From: Gonatopus flavifemur
Lineage: Eukaryota > Arthropoda > Insecta > Hymenoptera > Dryinidae
Reading direction: 5' to 3'
DNA length: 64,000 nt
Assembly: GCA_018340375.1 (NCBI GenBank)
Contig: JAFFJZ010000012.1
Coordinates: forward strand, 3,782,001-3,846,000
Under the pieces are notes generated by a model that ran no database searches, was not told the origin of the DNA, and saw nothing but the letters and a program-made list of their open reading frames with translations. The position numbers and the translations under genes were made by a program. Below are positions 1 through 11,367 of this stretch, one piece after another. Position 1 is the first letter of the stretch, and each line of letters begins with the position of its first letter.

Positions 1-2099
1 AAACGACTTACATAGGAGCCATCCGGATGCTAGTTTCTGCACTGCATCCATTCGCGCTTTGGAGTCTCTAGCGTCGATTCTTGGACCAGCCCAAGTTTTA
101 TTCTTATCTCAGGTTAGGAAAATTCAACTGTCAATTTTGTACAAACTCGCATGAGATCAGGAATTTATTTATCTTTCAAAGAAAATTATAATTTATATTT
201 CAATGAACTATTTCACAATATTATACTTTGAAGATTGATATTGAAACTTTTTTCGGTACTAGTATGTTTAGTAACGTAATTCAAGCTTTTTTGAATCCGC
301 TTGTGTATTTTACACAGAACACGGTGGACAATTTTGTGTTAAAAACGGTCCATTCAAAATTCGTGTTGATGAAAATGAACAAAGAAAATGATCAAATTGA
401 CAGATTCTTGATAATATTTTGATTGTTATCAACACTTTTGTTTTAATTTCTCACATTCCTTGTGTTAATATTTGATAAACAATTTTTTTTAGTGGATCGT
501 TTCAGACATGCACGTGTGTTGAAAATACGCTCAATTTTTCACCTTGCAATAAGTGAAAATCTGTTGAGAATTTAGTCGTTTTGCTGATATCGAAGTTGTA
601 ATTACAACGTAGGAGGCTTTACCAAAATCATTGAATGTATATTTTCTTTATTGAGCTAGACTGTTAAGCTTTTATTAAACTAGGCCGTCAATTCTAACAT
701 GATTATTTTTTCTGCGTTTATAAATAATTACTTCTATGTTAGGATGATCAAGCACGTGTACCTATCGGAAAGACTGCTGTGGAGAAACAAGCGCCGTTTC
801 TAATGCATATGCAGTATCGAGTGCGACTGCCGGATCACGATTGGGTTGTGGCAGAAAAACATAAACTTATACCTTCTGTATATGCTGGTATTAGGATCAA
901 AGAGCAAGGCATGGGACAACCAGAAGCAGTCACATACAGTGGATCTACATATGTTGCTATTACATCAGGAAAACATTCTTCTTCATCTGCACGTTCTCAC
1001 GGAACAGACTTGGAACGATTATTAGATCTCGAAGAATTCAAATCTTTAGCAAAAACTGATGAAGGTGATGTCAAACCGATAGTTATCATCACAGTTGATG
1101 GAGGACCTGATGAAAATCCCAGGTTCCCAAAAGTGATTGCTCAAGGGATTTCCCATTTCAAAAAATGGGATCTTGATGGAATTTTTGTTGTTACTAACGC
1201 TCCTGGCAGAAGTTGTTTCAATCGTGTAGAGCGTCGCATGGCTCCCTTAAGTCATCAATTAGCAGGAGTAGTGTTGCCGCATGATTCATTTGGAAGTCAT
1301 TTAAATGATCGTGGTAAAACAGTAGACGAAGAACTCGAATTAAAAAACTTTGGTGAAGCTGGAAAGGTGCTTGCTCAAATATGGAATGCTCTGATTGTAG
1401 ATGGAGAACCAATTATCGCTGAATATAAAGATCCTCAATCAGAGAATGCTGATGAATTGTCTAGTTGCACACCAGAGTGATACGCCACACATGTACGTGA
1501 ACCACAATATTTGTTGCAAATCGCCAAATGCAATGATGTAGAATGTTGTGGAACTCTACGAAGCAGCTTGCGGATGATTTTGAGAGACGGTTTTCTTCCA
1601 CCCCCTTGTCCTATAAAACAGTCTCCCATGTTAACTATACCTCAACCTAAGGATCAACGTGGCGCAGATTTCTGTTCGCTTTTTCCACGGCTTTCTCTCA
1701 ATAGCGAGATTCCAATCAAACCTAATTTCAAAGTACAACCGTATGACTTTTATTGTCCAACAGTTCAAAACGATTTAACTGGACGTGTCTGTCAAACATG
1801 TAATCTATATTCTGCATCGAAAAAAAAACCTTCTCAATCATCGTCGAACAGCTCACAACTACCAATGTGCACGCACTGAAAAAATTCAACCCATCAGTAT
1901 TGTCTGTCGTCGAGATGACCCAAAATTTTGTATCATACGTGATTCTCAATGTGATACCGAAGTAGGAGAATAGTATGATGATGAAGATATTGATGTTGAA
2001 CGATCTCCAAGTCCTACGAATTCGGAGGAAAATTCAGAAATCCCTATTATCACTTCCATATCTGGATGGTTGGTAAGTCCATGGACTGAGGATAATTAA
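1..2099 (+). pseudogene. Decayed spliced gene of an uncharacterised RNase H/DDE-like family (3' part)
   Basis: The gene enters from the left edge. Exon 2-112 reads ...ASILGPAQVLFLSQ and ends at donor CAG|GTTAGG. A 630-bp intron (113-742) ends at ATGTTAG, and the frame resumes in phase 0 with DDQARVPIGKTA at 743. The main exon holds an acidic core (IITVDGGPDENPR, then NAPGRSCFNRVERRMAPLS, then LPHDSFGSHL). I recognise this from multi-copy invertebrate hypothetical proteins, and it looks like an RNase H-fold or transposase-type core, but the function is unknown. A C2H2-like finger (CQTCNLY...LLNHRRTAH) follows near the C-terminus. The copy is broken: in-frame TGA at 1478-1480, a +1 shift at the A9 run 1820-1828, and in-frame TAG at 1971-1973; the last stop is 2097-2099. 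Family recall is from memory; the splice and break positions are read directly. Confidence 0.65.
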
Positions 2100-2416
2100 A
2101 TACTTGATAAAGAAAAACAGGCGAAAATGAAAATCCTTGGAATGGGCTGAAGTTTTAATTTGATTCTAGTTGAATATTTTAGAAAGAAGGCAATTGAATT
2201 TGTGTGCATGTATTAATAAATAGGCAGATTCAATAAATTAGAAATCATTATGTCATACCACAATTGAATCATTTATATTTTCTGTACACTTGAATTTATC
2301 TTACCTTACTTAGTGGGGAGAGGGGGGGGGGGTTGAATGAAATCTTACGATGTCTTACAAGGGCGAGGGGGGGGGGGCGAAAAAAGCCGAAAATTTTCTT
2401 ACGTAATTTATGGACG

Positions 2417-3188
2417 ACCCCTTAGTGAAATGAGATGGCCGCAAGGAGGGGATTTCTGGAGTGGGGATTATAGAATCATTCATACAGCATCAAAGAATGA
2501 TCAAGCGGGTGTAGGAATTATAATGCATAAAAGGGTAGGGAATAGGATAGAAAATTATTTGCAACATAGCGAACGCATAATGATGGTCAGAGTTAGAACA
2601 AAACCGGTAGACACTGTTATAGTTCAAGTATACATGCCCACATCTGCATACTCAGAGGAAGATATCGAAAAAACGTACGATGAAATAGAATATGTAAAGG
2701 GAGAAGAAAATTTAATGATCATGGGCGACTGGAATGCGGTAGTAGGGCAAGGAAAAGAGGGCAACCGAATAGGAGATTTTGCGTTGGGAAAAAGAAATGA
2801 GAGAGGACAACGTTTAATCGAATTCTGTGAAAGCCATAAAATGGTTATTACCAACACATTATTCAAAAATCATCCAAGAAAAATCTATACTTGGAAAATG
2901 CCAGGAGATACAGCAAGATATCAAATTGATTACATATTAGTAAAACAAAGATTTAGAAACCAAGTGAAAAGCTGTAAAACTTATCCAGACGCGGATATAG
3001 ATAGTGATCACAATATGTTGCTGATGAAATGTTCTCTGAAATTCAAAGCTCTGAAAAAGAAAAGGAAAATGCAAAAAAGATGTAATTTGAAGAATCTCAA
3101 ACAAGGAAAAACACGGGAGGCATTCAAAGTGATGTTGGACGAAAAATTGGAGGATCGACAAGAGAAAGACTTGGAGATAGATAGATAG
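2417..3188 (+). pseudogene. RTE-type LINE fragment: apurinic-like endonuclease domain
   Basis: A single open frame encodes an exonuclease-endonuclease-phosphatase domain of the sort found in RTE/BovB-like non-LTR elements and often annotated craniofacial development protein 2-like. Visible motifs are QAGVGIIMHKR, GDWNAVVG with the catalytic Asp and Asn, YQIDYILV, and the terminal SDHNMLL with the catalytic Asp-His pair. The start is truncated: similarity begins near LSEMRWPQ and the N-terminal catalytic Glu region is missing. Upstream DNA from 2310 is a G-rich run (two stretches of 8-9 G) and not part of the domain. The frame ends in a GATA repeat at 3175-3192, where a second LINE abuts, so the reverse transcriptase is lost. 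It would have nicked target DNA for reverse transcription. Confidence 0.8.
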
Positions 3189-4388
3189 ATAGGTATGTTT
3201 ATTTATGTTCTAGGATTAAAATATTGTGGAACAATTGAGAAAGAAGTATAAACAATAACAAAGATATTATATACAAAAATACTTATATATATACAGCATT
3301 AATCCCACAGCCCGAAAAGCAAAAAAAAGGCACAATGAATGAACTTAAAAATAAAGATGAAATGAGAATGAGAGTGAGGATGAGATTACAAAGGTGTGAG
3401 AAATGAAAATACAGATATAAGATAGAGATACAATAGTTATAAATGCGCAGAATGAAGATGAAGGCAAATGAAAATACAGATATAAGATAGAGATACAATA
3501 GTTATAAATGCGCAGAATGAAGATGAAGGCAAGAAAAGCGTAAGATGAACCACGATGAACCTACTTGAAAAGGAGTATATGTCTATGAGTGAGAAAGGGT
3601 GGAGGTGAGCAAGAAGTCATAATACCTCTTTTTGAAGACGTTAGGGGAAGAGCTACACTTGATGTTATCTGGGATCGTGTTCCAGAGTTTACTACCTGTT
3701 ATCAAAAAAGATTTTTGATATGTGGTAGTACGATGCAGTGGTATTTTAAGGAGCCCCCTATTCGATCTAGTGCAACGAATTGCATCAGAGGTACCAAAGT
3801 TAAAACGATCGTAAAGAAAAGGAGGATCCTTGAAAGCAAATAGATGATGCAAGTACGACCCCAGGAAAAATTTCCGTCGCTCAGAAAGTTTGAGCCAGCC
3901 GAGGCGCGTGAAGAAAGGAGAGATGTGGACATCTTTCCTGAGGTTGAAAATAAACCGCACGCAGGCATTCAGTTTACGCTGCAGACGTATACTGTCTCCT
4001 TCGGAGAGATCAGTGAGAACTAAGCAACAATAATCAAAATAGGGTATGACTAGCGTTGAAATCAGTTTAGTTCTCATCTGGATAGAGAGTGCGTTGCCAT
4101 TAAGTCGCAATTGGTAGAGTGCGCACGAGACTTTCCTGCAGACAGAAGTTACTTGCTCATTCCAATTAAGAGAAGGTGTCAGAATAATCCCAAGCGATTT
4201 AAGCGAAGAGACGAGATTTATAGGGGTGCCCTGAAGTATGATGTCCGGTAAGGAGCGAAGAGAAATATCGTTGACGTAACGTGGAGAACCAAGGATCATG
4301 CAATTGGTTCTCAAGGGGTTCAGGATTAGGTAGTTGGTGGAGCACCAGCTGGCAATTCTCTGTATATCGTCATTCAATTTCGAGACCC
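3173..4388 (-). pseudogene. 5'-truncated LINE: C-terminal end of a Jockey/I-like reverse transcriptase
   Basis: The minus-strand frame (about 4388 to 3583) encodes the post-catalytic thumb and C-terminal region of a LINE reverse transcriptase: KLNDDIQRIASWCSTNYL, then LKSLGIILTPSLNW, then a long helical tail ending GSKLWNTIPDNIK. The catalytic FADD block that should precede it is absent, so the copy is 5'-truncated, the normal outcome of target-primed insertion. The 3' untranslated part (3190-3582) ends in a tetranucleotide tail, GATA on the plus strand, which is where it joins the RTE fragment. The exact clade cannot be fixed without alignment. The frame runs into CATATATG-type repeats at its upstream edge; those residues are not part of the enzyme. 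Confidence 0.75.
3401..3530 (-). repeat. Perfect 65-bp tandem duplication in the LINE 3' UTR
   Basis: The unit beginning AAATGAAAATACAGATATAA occurs twice in a row (3401-3465 and 3466-3530) with no difference I can see. Short tandem repeats in the 3' UTR are common in LINEs and may sit near the reverse-transcriptase recognition region. Confidence 0.85.
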
Positions 4389-4652
4389 ATATATAAACCA
4401 TATATGACCCATATATGATTTATTTCCATTTATTGAGGGGTATAAAAAAAGTCTCTCCTGCGAGAGTTGAACGCGGTTCGTTGGGACCGGACTCCATCCC
4501 CCTTTCACTGGAGCCACCGCCGGTCGCTTGAAAGAAGCGACTTCTTTCAGGTATATGAACTCCCGCTTATTCTTGGAAACCATATATGGCTTATATATGA
4601 ACTCCGAATTGGTAGATCAACAATTGTGGATCACATATAAAACATATATGAG
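4388..4652. repeat. CATATATG word cluster
   Basis: Copies of the self-complementary word CATATATG and near matches lie at 4388-4417, 4580-4600 and 4632-4652, around a GC-richer segment (4452-4535). The same word is iterated about a dozen times at 6103-6308. The block looks like subterminal repeats of an undefined transposon; no terminal inverted repeats were identified. Confidence 0.5.
4452..4535 (-). ncRNA. Possible tRNA-like SINE head
   Basis: On the minus strand this GC-rich segment contains a box A-like TGGCTCCAGTG and, about 33 bases on, a box B-like GTTCAACTC, the spacing of an RNA polymerase III promoter. I could not fold it into a convincing cloverleaf: the acceptor and T stems do not pair well. 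It is therefore not a functional tRNA; a decayed tRNA-derived SINE is one explanation and chance another. Confidence 0.2.
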
Positions 4653-6102
4653 TTATTGCAGGTCAGATTCACAATGAGTTCCTCAATATTTTTAGAATAA
4701 TTATTTTTGAATTCTTCGTTGAAAAATATGAGATATTTGTCAAATTGGTTTGTTTGCTCTTTTTTATTTTATTGTGTTCACCGGTTTGCAATGTGTCAGA
4801 GCTTTTAGTTTTGACAGATCCAGTTCTTTTTAAATGCGTGTATCTCGAAAAGGTCTCAACACACAGAATTACTAATAAGGCATAAAAGTTGGGATTTTTT
4901 CTGAACTTTTAAAAAATTCGAGTGAAATTTCTTTTTCCAATTTGTGTCTTGTGGAATTCCTACGGTGGAAGTAAAAATGGCAGTTTATTCGAATTTGGAC
5001 ATTTTCAGCCCTTTGAGATCACCAGGAGTCCAAAAGGCTCTAGGGGGAGTCTGGTTCCGTACCCTGACGAAAATTTTTGTCATAATTTCTCATAATTTCT
5101 CATTGTCGCAATTCATGGAGAAAATATGAGGAATTCAATTGTTCTTTCTCATGAATTGGGACAATGAGAAATTATGAGAAATTATGACAAAAATTTTCGT
5201 CAGGGTAGCTTACAGTGCTTGTCGTGAATTTTAATTTGTGCTGCCTTCTGTTATTGTCAAAGACACCGAGATGTGAATTTTGCCGAGAAATCTGCAACAA
5301 TATTTGAAATACTGCGTGAATGATATCTGTTGCTTTGGTTTGGGGTCCAAAAGACCCTGTGTAACCTTTACGTAAGTACTTTGAAGTGTGACCTCAACGG
5401 GTTAATTTTTTTATTTAACAAACACGATCGATCTATGGTGCATAGGAATACTTTTGGTTCAGTTCTGAAAACGGTAATTTTCTACGACATTCAAGAAATA
5501 TAAATAAAACAAGACAAAAAAGATAACTCAATAACTTGAAATTACACATCAATCCGCCCATGAAATGTCTCGTATCTATGCTGCATTACAAATCTTGAAT
5601 AATCGAGCACGCGGAGTTCTCAGGCCGCCCTTGTTTTGTCCAGATCTCTCGGATGCCGTGGAGTAACATTTTCAAAAACGAAACGAAAATTATCGTCGCT
5701 TGTGGAATTTGAAAATGAAACGTATTCGAATTTGAATGAAATACTCTTTTCACTTCCATCGTCGAATTACGGCAAAATACGTCCTGAGAAAGAAATTTTC
5801 TCTTGACTTTGTGAAAAGTTGAGGCAAAATCCTAAGTTCCATGCCTTGGTAATAATTTTTTGTATTGAAAGCTTTCCAAGATACGGGCACTTGAAAAAAA
5901 GTGGGTTTTAGAGACCAAGAACTTCCACATATGTTGTAAACCTGAAATCATAATAGAATAAGAAAAAAAGAAACAAATGATACGTATACCTCACATTTTT
6001 CAACAGAGAATTCGGGATAATCATCTCAAAAATATTTATGAACTCTTGGAAAATCCGATATGAAATGATCCATACATAGCAAATAATTATACCAAATATG
6101 AA
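4653..6102. other. Noncoding AT-rich stretch around a MITE
   Basis: No supported gene. Apart from the palindromic MITE at 5062-5205 there are only short chance frames. Two related GGNGTCCAAAAG segments lie at about 5028 and 5343, possibly relics of an older element. Confidence 0.5.
5062..5205. mobile_element. Palindromic MITE, TIR CCCTGACGAAAA, TA target duplication
   Basis: The left arm CCCTGACGAAAATTTTTGTC... and the right arm ...GACAAAAATTTTCGTCAGGG are almost perfect inverted copies over about 65 bp, leaving a loop of roughly 15 bp. TA flanks both sides (5060-5061 and 5206-5207), the target duplication of Tc1/mariner-type elements. A repeated word TCATAATTTC occurs within each arm. It is non-autonomous with no coding capacity; RNA from it would fold into a long hairpin. 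Confidence 0.85.
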
Positions 6103-6308
6103 TCATATATGTTTTTGACCGTTTCCTGCAAACATATATGTTGCGCGCGGTATCATATATGCTTTATATGTATCACTGATGAAGCTTCGGCCACATATAT
6201 GGGGTATATATGGGTCATATATGGGTCATATATGTGTCATATATGGTCATATATGTTTTATGGCAATCATATATGGATCATATATGGGTCATATATGGGT
6301 CATATATG
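6103..6308. repeat. CATATATG word array
   Basis: About a dozen copies of CATATATG, often as GGTCATATATG, are spaced 10-40 bp apart. The word is its own reverse complement, so the array has no strand. Spacing is irregular at the left and near 10 bp at the right. It matches the word cluster at 4388-4652, so both may be parts of the same element family. Confidence 0.75.
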
Positions 6309-6481
6309 ATTCATGCCCACTAGGGTACCTGACCCTATCTGAAAAAAATTGAATATATTCAGATAAACTTGTACATGAAACTGGACCTCATCATATATGA
6401 TTATATATAATCATAATTAATCATAAAAATTCAATTTGAATTGATCCATATAGAGTCAATTTTCAGATCAATTCATTTATG

Positions 6482-6645
6482 CAGTGATGCCAGAAAAGAC
6501 TGTGTGGACCGAAAAATCAGCCCCTCTACTGTTCACACAATGAAACTTCCTTATACGTGTGACTCACACGCATACGGGAGCTTTCAAAGTGTTTACAGTG
6601 GAGGGGCTGATTTTTTGGTCCACACCGTCTTTTCTGGCATCACTT
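6482..6645. mobile_element. hAT-like MITE, TIR CAGTGATGCCAGAAAAGAC
   Basis: Inverted ends CAGTGATGCCAGAAAAGAC and GTCTTTTCTGGCATCACTT enclose 164 bp. The arms extend inward (GGACCGAAAAATCAGCCCCTC on the left, its near complement on the right) for about 50 bp. Flanking 8-bp target duplications are CATTTATG (6474-6481) and CATTCATG (6646-6653), one mismatch. The 8-bp duplication and the CAGTG start fit the hAT superfamily. No coding capacity. Confidence 0.8.
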
Positions 6646-7540
6646 CATTCATGTTCCAATATAATTATGCACAGAGAAGCAGATAAAATGGGAACAGAAT
6701 GATTCTTCATTATACTTTTCAAACATATCATCTAGATAATAGATTACCACAATCAGTGACTATTGACTGATTGTTCCGTAAAATTTCACTGATTCCATCC
6801 AGTAATGAACCGTTAACTGAAGAAATAATGAGATATAAAAAATTCAAAGAGTATGCAATATATATGTAGCATAGCATTTCATGTAGTTGAATTCTGTATT
6901 TTTTTTATGAATGCAATTAATGCAATTTAGAACAATATTGTGCAGAACAATATTATTATTTTATCCAGTTATATAACTGAATTCGGAATTCAAGGGTGAT
7001 GTTATTATTCTCCCATAGAGTCTCTTGAGCATAATGAAGACGCAGATGAAGAAGAAGTGAAAAGACGAGAGGACGAAGATGATGACGGTAAAACTTCACA
7101 TTCTCCTCACAAATTAAAAAAAAAAAATCTTAAACCATTATTCATCTCAATAAATAAAAGGATACGTAATCCAAAACATCTTTTCATGCAGAATTTTTTG
7201 GATACCCATAAAAATATAGAACGATATTATGAACATGTTCAAGCATTTTGGGGGATTCTTATACCAAATATTTGACTAGTGCCTTATAAGAGCTAGTATC
7301 TTTTCAAAACACTTGTTCTCTTGTAATATTATGATTCAATGATATCAGATAGTCATCAATTTCGGAAACAAATTTTACAAGTGTGTCATAATTTCGAGAA
7401 CCCGTTTTTTCCCATATGAATTTGAGATTCAGTTCATTTTTATATTGTCATACAAATTATTATCAGTCGAGAGATTCAATATATTTATAAGTATTCTATA
7501 AAATGAATCAAATTTTCGGGTGCATTGGATCATGGACATA

Positions 7541-7810
7541 CCCTGTAAAAAATCGCTTCATAATTTCATATAAATTTATGTAAAGCAATTAACATAAATT
7601 TACTAATAATTTTCCAAACTTTTCTGACTTTCTCATATCACATTTCATGATATCTCATAGAGAATCATTATTTTTCATCTATTTTTATTTGAATTTTGAT
7701 ACATTTTGGAGTAAATTCCATGAATTCATGATTGAACTTGATTTCAATTACAAGTTTCAGAAGTTTTATATTCATCTGATATAAGAAATTTCAGACTATT
7801 TTTTACAGTG
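7541..7810. mobile_element. MITE in an intron, TIR CMCTGTAAAAAAT, TA target duplication
   Basis: Ends CCCTGTAAAAAAT (left) and the complement of CACTGTAAAAAAT (right) match at 12 of 13 positions, with TA on both flanks (7539-7540, 7811-7812). The 270-bp interior is AT-rich and non-coding. It lies in the 7088-8168 intron of the transposase gene; the rest of that intron shows nothing else recognisable. Confidence 0.6.
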
Positions 7811-8333
7811 TACATGAAGAGAAGGAATCTTGTTATATACTATTCCTATGATATATCATGCTATAACATTCGACAGAATGATACTACTTTATCATATTCC
7901 GTAATTGTAATAGTTGACTTGAAAAATACTGCGTAACGTCACATTTGAATATTATATGTTCAATAAATTACAAAGGTTATCGTACCGTAAAAATATTGAA
8001 AATGTTTAAGAGTGTATGATGTAGTGAACTTTACTATTTTCTACGCAGGCGGTTTCCTGTATGTATTGCATAAATCATGAAACAAATCTTTTTGGAACGA
8101 ATGATGGTTATTGATCAATTATACTACACAGGCCTTAATATGATTCTAATGTGCAACCATTTTTTCAGACAAAATTCCAAGACAGGATAATAATTTCAAA
8201 AAAACATCCAACGAATGGCGAAAATGGGGTGACAAAATCAATGTGAAAGCTCAAAAAATTTTGAAAGCGCACAAAGGCAAACGTTTGAATGCGCATTATC
8301 TACCACAACTAGCAGACAGGTTACACGGAGAGA

Positions 8334-8693
8334 AAAAATTTGCTGACGCAGCAAATCGAGGTATTATATATAGAATAGCAAAATTTTTTGCTGACCTAGC
8401 TAAAAATTTGCTATAACAGCAATCGTGTTAGCTACGACAGCAATTTTTTAGCTATGGCAGCAAAAAATGTTTGCTCCGCCAGCAAATTTTTAGTATTATA
8501 TACAGAATAGCAAACAAATTTTGCTGGCATAGCAAATATTTTTTGCTGCCACAGCTAAAAATTCGCTGTTGCAGCTAACAAGATTGCTGGAACAGCGAAT
8601 AGTTTGCTGTCACAGCAAAAAATTTGCTGCTCTGGCAAAAGGAACCCAGCAAAAGTAGATTTCGCTGCCACAGCGAATTCCTTTTTCTCCGTG
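8334..8693. mobile_element. 360-bp foldback MITE made of CAGCAAA/TTTGCTG words, inserted in an exon
   Basis: Ends CACGGAGAGAAAAA and TTTTTCTCCGTG are inverted, with TA at 8332-8333 and 8694-8695. Deleting the element plus one TA joins ...GCAGACAGGTTA to CTGTTTCAT and restores the open frame (ADRL-LFHISW), which confirms the boundaries and shows the insertion postdates the host transposase gene. The interior iterates the palindromic word TTTGCTGNNNCAGCAAA and variants such as AGCTAAAAATTTGCT. No coding capacity; the short frame across it is coincidental. Confidence 0.88.
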
Positions 8694-10642
8694 TACTGTT
8701 TCATATATCTTGGCTTCCACTATGGAGCTGTGTCTGCAGAGATTTATTTGGATATGGGAGAATTCCTGCGTCTAGTGCTCATATTGAAAGTGATTTCAAA
8801 GATATAAGAAATTCTTTATTACGAAACAGATCACTTCCCATGAGAGTTGATGATTTTTTATCTACACATATAAATTATTTGAATGGCAAAATGCGTTCAA
8901 TAGAAGCTGCAGACGTTCAGAGAAGACTATACAGTAAATCTGACGATGATTCAAATACGGACATCAAGAATCACGCAACGTCTGATCAATCTGAAACTGA
9001 TAGTCAAGATATTGAGAACTGTGCAACTCTTTTACATCCTGAACCAGAGCAGGGAGATATGGATGAGAGCATCCAATGCCCTGCTTGTTTAAATGGGCAT
9101 TTTCCAACCGGAGCACATAAATGCATTATTTGTCGTAAAAATGTTCACATCTTCCCAGAATGTTCTCTCCCAATAAGCGGAACAGAAGAAGGTCACGGAG
9201 AGAAAAGAGTTTGTCATGCATGCAAACACATGGGAGAATCTCAAGTTAAAAATATTGCGGATTCTAAAGAAGTAGAGAATTGGCGTGATTCAGCAGAAAA
9301 ACCGGAAACTTCCTTGCCAAAAAAAAAGACCATCAAAATATCTCAACCCTGCGCAAACCAGTGATTTTGTGATCAATGGGGCAATTAAAAAATTACCGAT
9401 TTTGACAAATGCAAATTCTCTGCAATTAAAGTCAATAATAATAAATAAGAAGCCTACTACTCTTGCGAATACATGTGCGTATGACAGTTTTTTCCAAATA
9501 TTTTTATCACCAACCTATGATGACGAAGAATTTAGGAAATATTTACTTGACCATCAAATTGAATCACTATTCTATAAATCTGTTTTAACTGCTGCGAATC
9601 GTGGTATTCAATCCCACACATATCGAGAAAGAGCTGAGATCTTAATACAGATGTTTCCTGGAGTGCAGCGCTTCTCATGTCTTTTTGTGGATTGCAAGGT
9701 CACAGCATCTACCATGTATAAGAGTATCTTTAGCAATAACCCAGCTTTTACAGAAGTATCTGATTGCGATAAGGGTTGCTCTTCGCGCTGCAAAAATATT
9801 TTAACAATGTCGTTAAATCAGAATGATTTATTAGATGGTCACGTAAATGAAGCCTTGGAAAATTTCATGATAATGGCTGGACCAAAGTTTTGTTGTCGCG
9901 ATAAGTGCACAGGCAAGGAATCAACAAAGATAACAACAATAGGTATGAAATAATGTCAATATATGTAATTTTCCACTCGCAATAATATTATTACTGTGGA
10001 ATTATGTGATCATAATATGACTGGTTTGATGAAATCCTCCAACCCTGTCTATCATCCGCTAATCGTTTAATTTCTACCATCTACTACAGCCCTCATCTTG
10101 TATAATTTGCTTCATATAACTTAATCTAGGTCTACCTTTACAAGTTTACTATTCATTTTTCCTTCTGATAGAATATATATGAGACAAATTTTTAGCTACA
10201 GAATAAATAATAAATCCATAGATAAGTTGTTTCCTTGGACGAAATTTTGAGATTGCTAATTGTGATTTCAATTGGAGGAACGACGAATTGGTGGGTTCTC
10301 TGAAGTTTGAATTATATTCATTACAGGAAGGGTGATCGCGATTGAATTTTACACAATTGATGGACCAGTGAAACAGATGTGTTTGGATCAAATACCCATA
10401 AACATTCTTCTCCCGGGAATGGAGAAGGAACACAAATTCATTGGCCTGATCAATATGTAGTCCCCAGCAATACGAAGACGATCAGGTGATGATATCGGGC
10501 ACTACACTGCTGTTGTGAGGAGAAGGAATGGCATCTGGATGGAGTACAACGATGTTCTGGAGAATGGGAAAAAGCTGGGGGTGAAAACGAAGATGACACC
10601 GGAGATCTTATTATATGCAAATTAACATATGTTCATATATAT

Positions 10643-11367
10643 TAGGGGTGTGCGAGTACCCGAGTCATCGGGTTTTTATCGGGTCGGGTACCCGTCGGGT
10701 CGGGTTTTTCAATTACCCGAGTATTTCGGGTACCCGATTACATTCGGGTAATTCAAATATAGCAAACGTTTTCCTCAGCAGGAAATATTGTGACAGCAAC
10801 TCGATCAAGATTGCTGACAAAACCTGTGGAAGAGTTGTGCTTCCTCCATTCAAATTTAAAAATATGAAAAAAGAATGATATTTATAAGAAGAATATTTAT
10901 TTTCATTGATGTTCAAGATTCTATATTGTGGTTACTAAATACGAGAATAGATAATATGTTATTTATGAGATATAAATGTGATTATATTTTTTAATTGAAT
11001 TAAAAAATAAATATAAACATTCCATGAAGCAATTTGGAGATTTTTTAATGCGCTGCATAATCAATTACATGGAGTAACAACCCTAATAGACTTGTAGTGA
11101 ATATGGCATTCTTCATATTAGAATTGAATTCATATGAAATCCCCTTATTCCTACAATCGCCCAAGACAATTTGTCCTTACAATATCAACGGCAATGGCAA
11201 CTTCGAATAGAAGTTGAAAATATTAAATTCAAGCGATTTTATTATATTCGGGTACCCGACTTGGAAAACCCGATTTAATCGGGTACCCGACCCGACCCGA
11301 CCCGAAAAGAAATACAAATACCCGAACCCGACCCGACCCGATAAAAAGTGCTACCCACGCACCCCTA
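10643..11367. mobile_element. hAT-like non-autonomous element with CGGGT/ACCCG subterminal words
   Basis: Left end TAGGGGTGTGCGAGTACCCG and right end ...GCACCCCTA are inverted. Both flanks carry ATATATAT (10635-10642 and 11368-11375), an 8-bp target duplication, although in AT-repeat DNA this is weaker evidence than usual. Each end holds a cluster of CGGGT, ACCCG and CGGGTACCCG words; the middle is AT-rich and non-coding. Clustered subterminal repeats are typical transposase-binding sites of hAT elements. Confidence 0.75.

Larger units (their letters stand above)
7019..10625 (+). pseudogene. Decayed spliced transposase gene with zinc cluster and ubiquitin-protease-like C-terminus
   Basis: Exons inferred from splice signals and matching phases: 7019-7087 (CCATAG| ... 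GACG|GTAAAA), 8169-9942 and 10327-10625. Exon 2 reads through SNEWRKWGDK...YLPQLADRL, is interrupted by a MITE (8334-8693), then continues FHISWLPLWSCVCRDLFGYG and SSAHIESDFKDIRNSLL, which resembles the C-terminal region of MULE-like transposases. A Cys/His cluster follows (CPACLNGH, GAHKCIICRKNVH, CHACKHMG). Next is LANTCAYDSFFQ, like the Cys box of peptidase C19 enzymes; exon 3 carries GHYTAVVRRRNGIWMEYND, like their His box. Breaks: the MITE, a +1 shift at A9 run 9319-9327, and TAG at 10458-10460. The N-terminal catalytic region is not identified upstream. Assignment is by motif reading only. Confidence 0.65.

Noticed and set aside
4452..4535. Functional tRNA gene
   Set aside because: Box-like motifs exist but acceptor and T stems do not pair; kept only as a weak SINE-like feature.
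8604..8807. 67-codon frame across the right part of the 8.3-kb MITE
   Set aside because: It spans the MITE border and disappears when the insertion is removed; the restored exon uses another frame.
10149..10433. 94-codon minus-strand frame
   Set aside because: It overlaps intron 9943-10326 and the last exon of the plus-strand transposase gene, whose splice phases fit.
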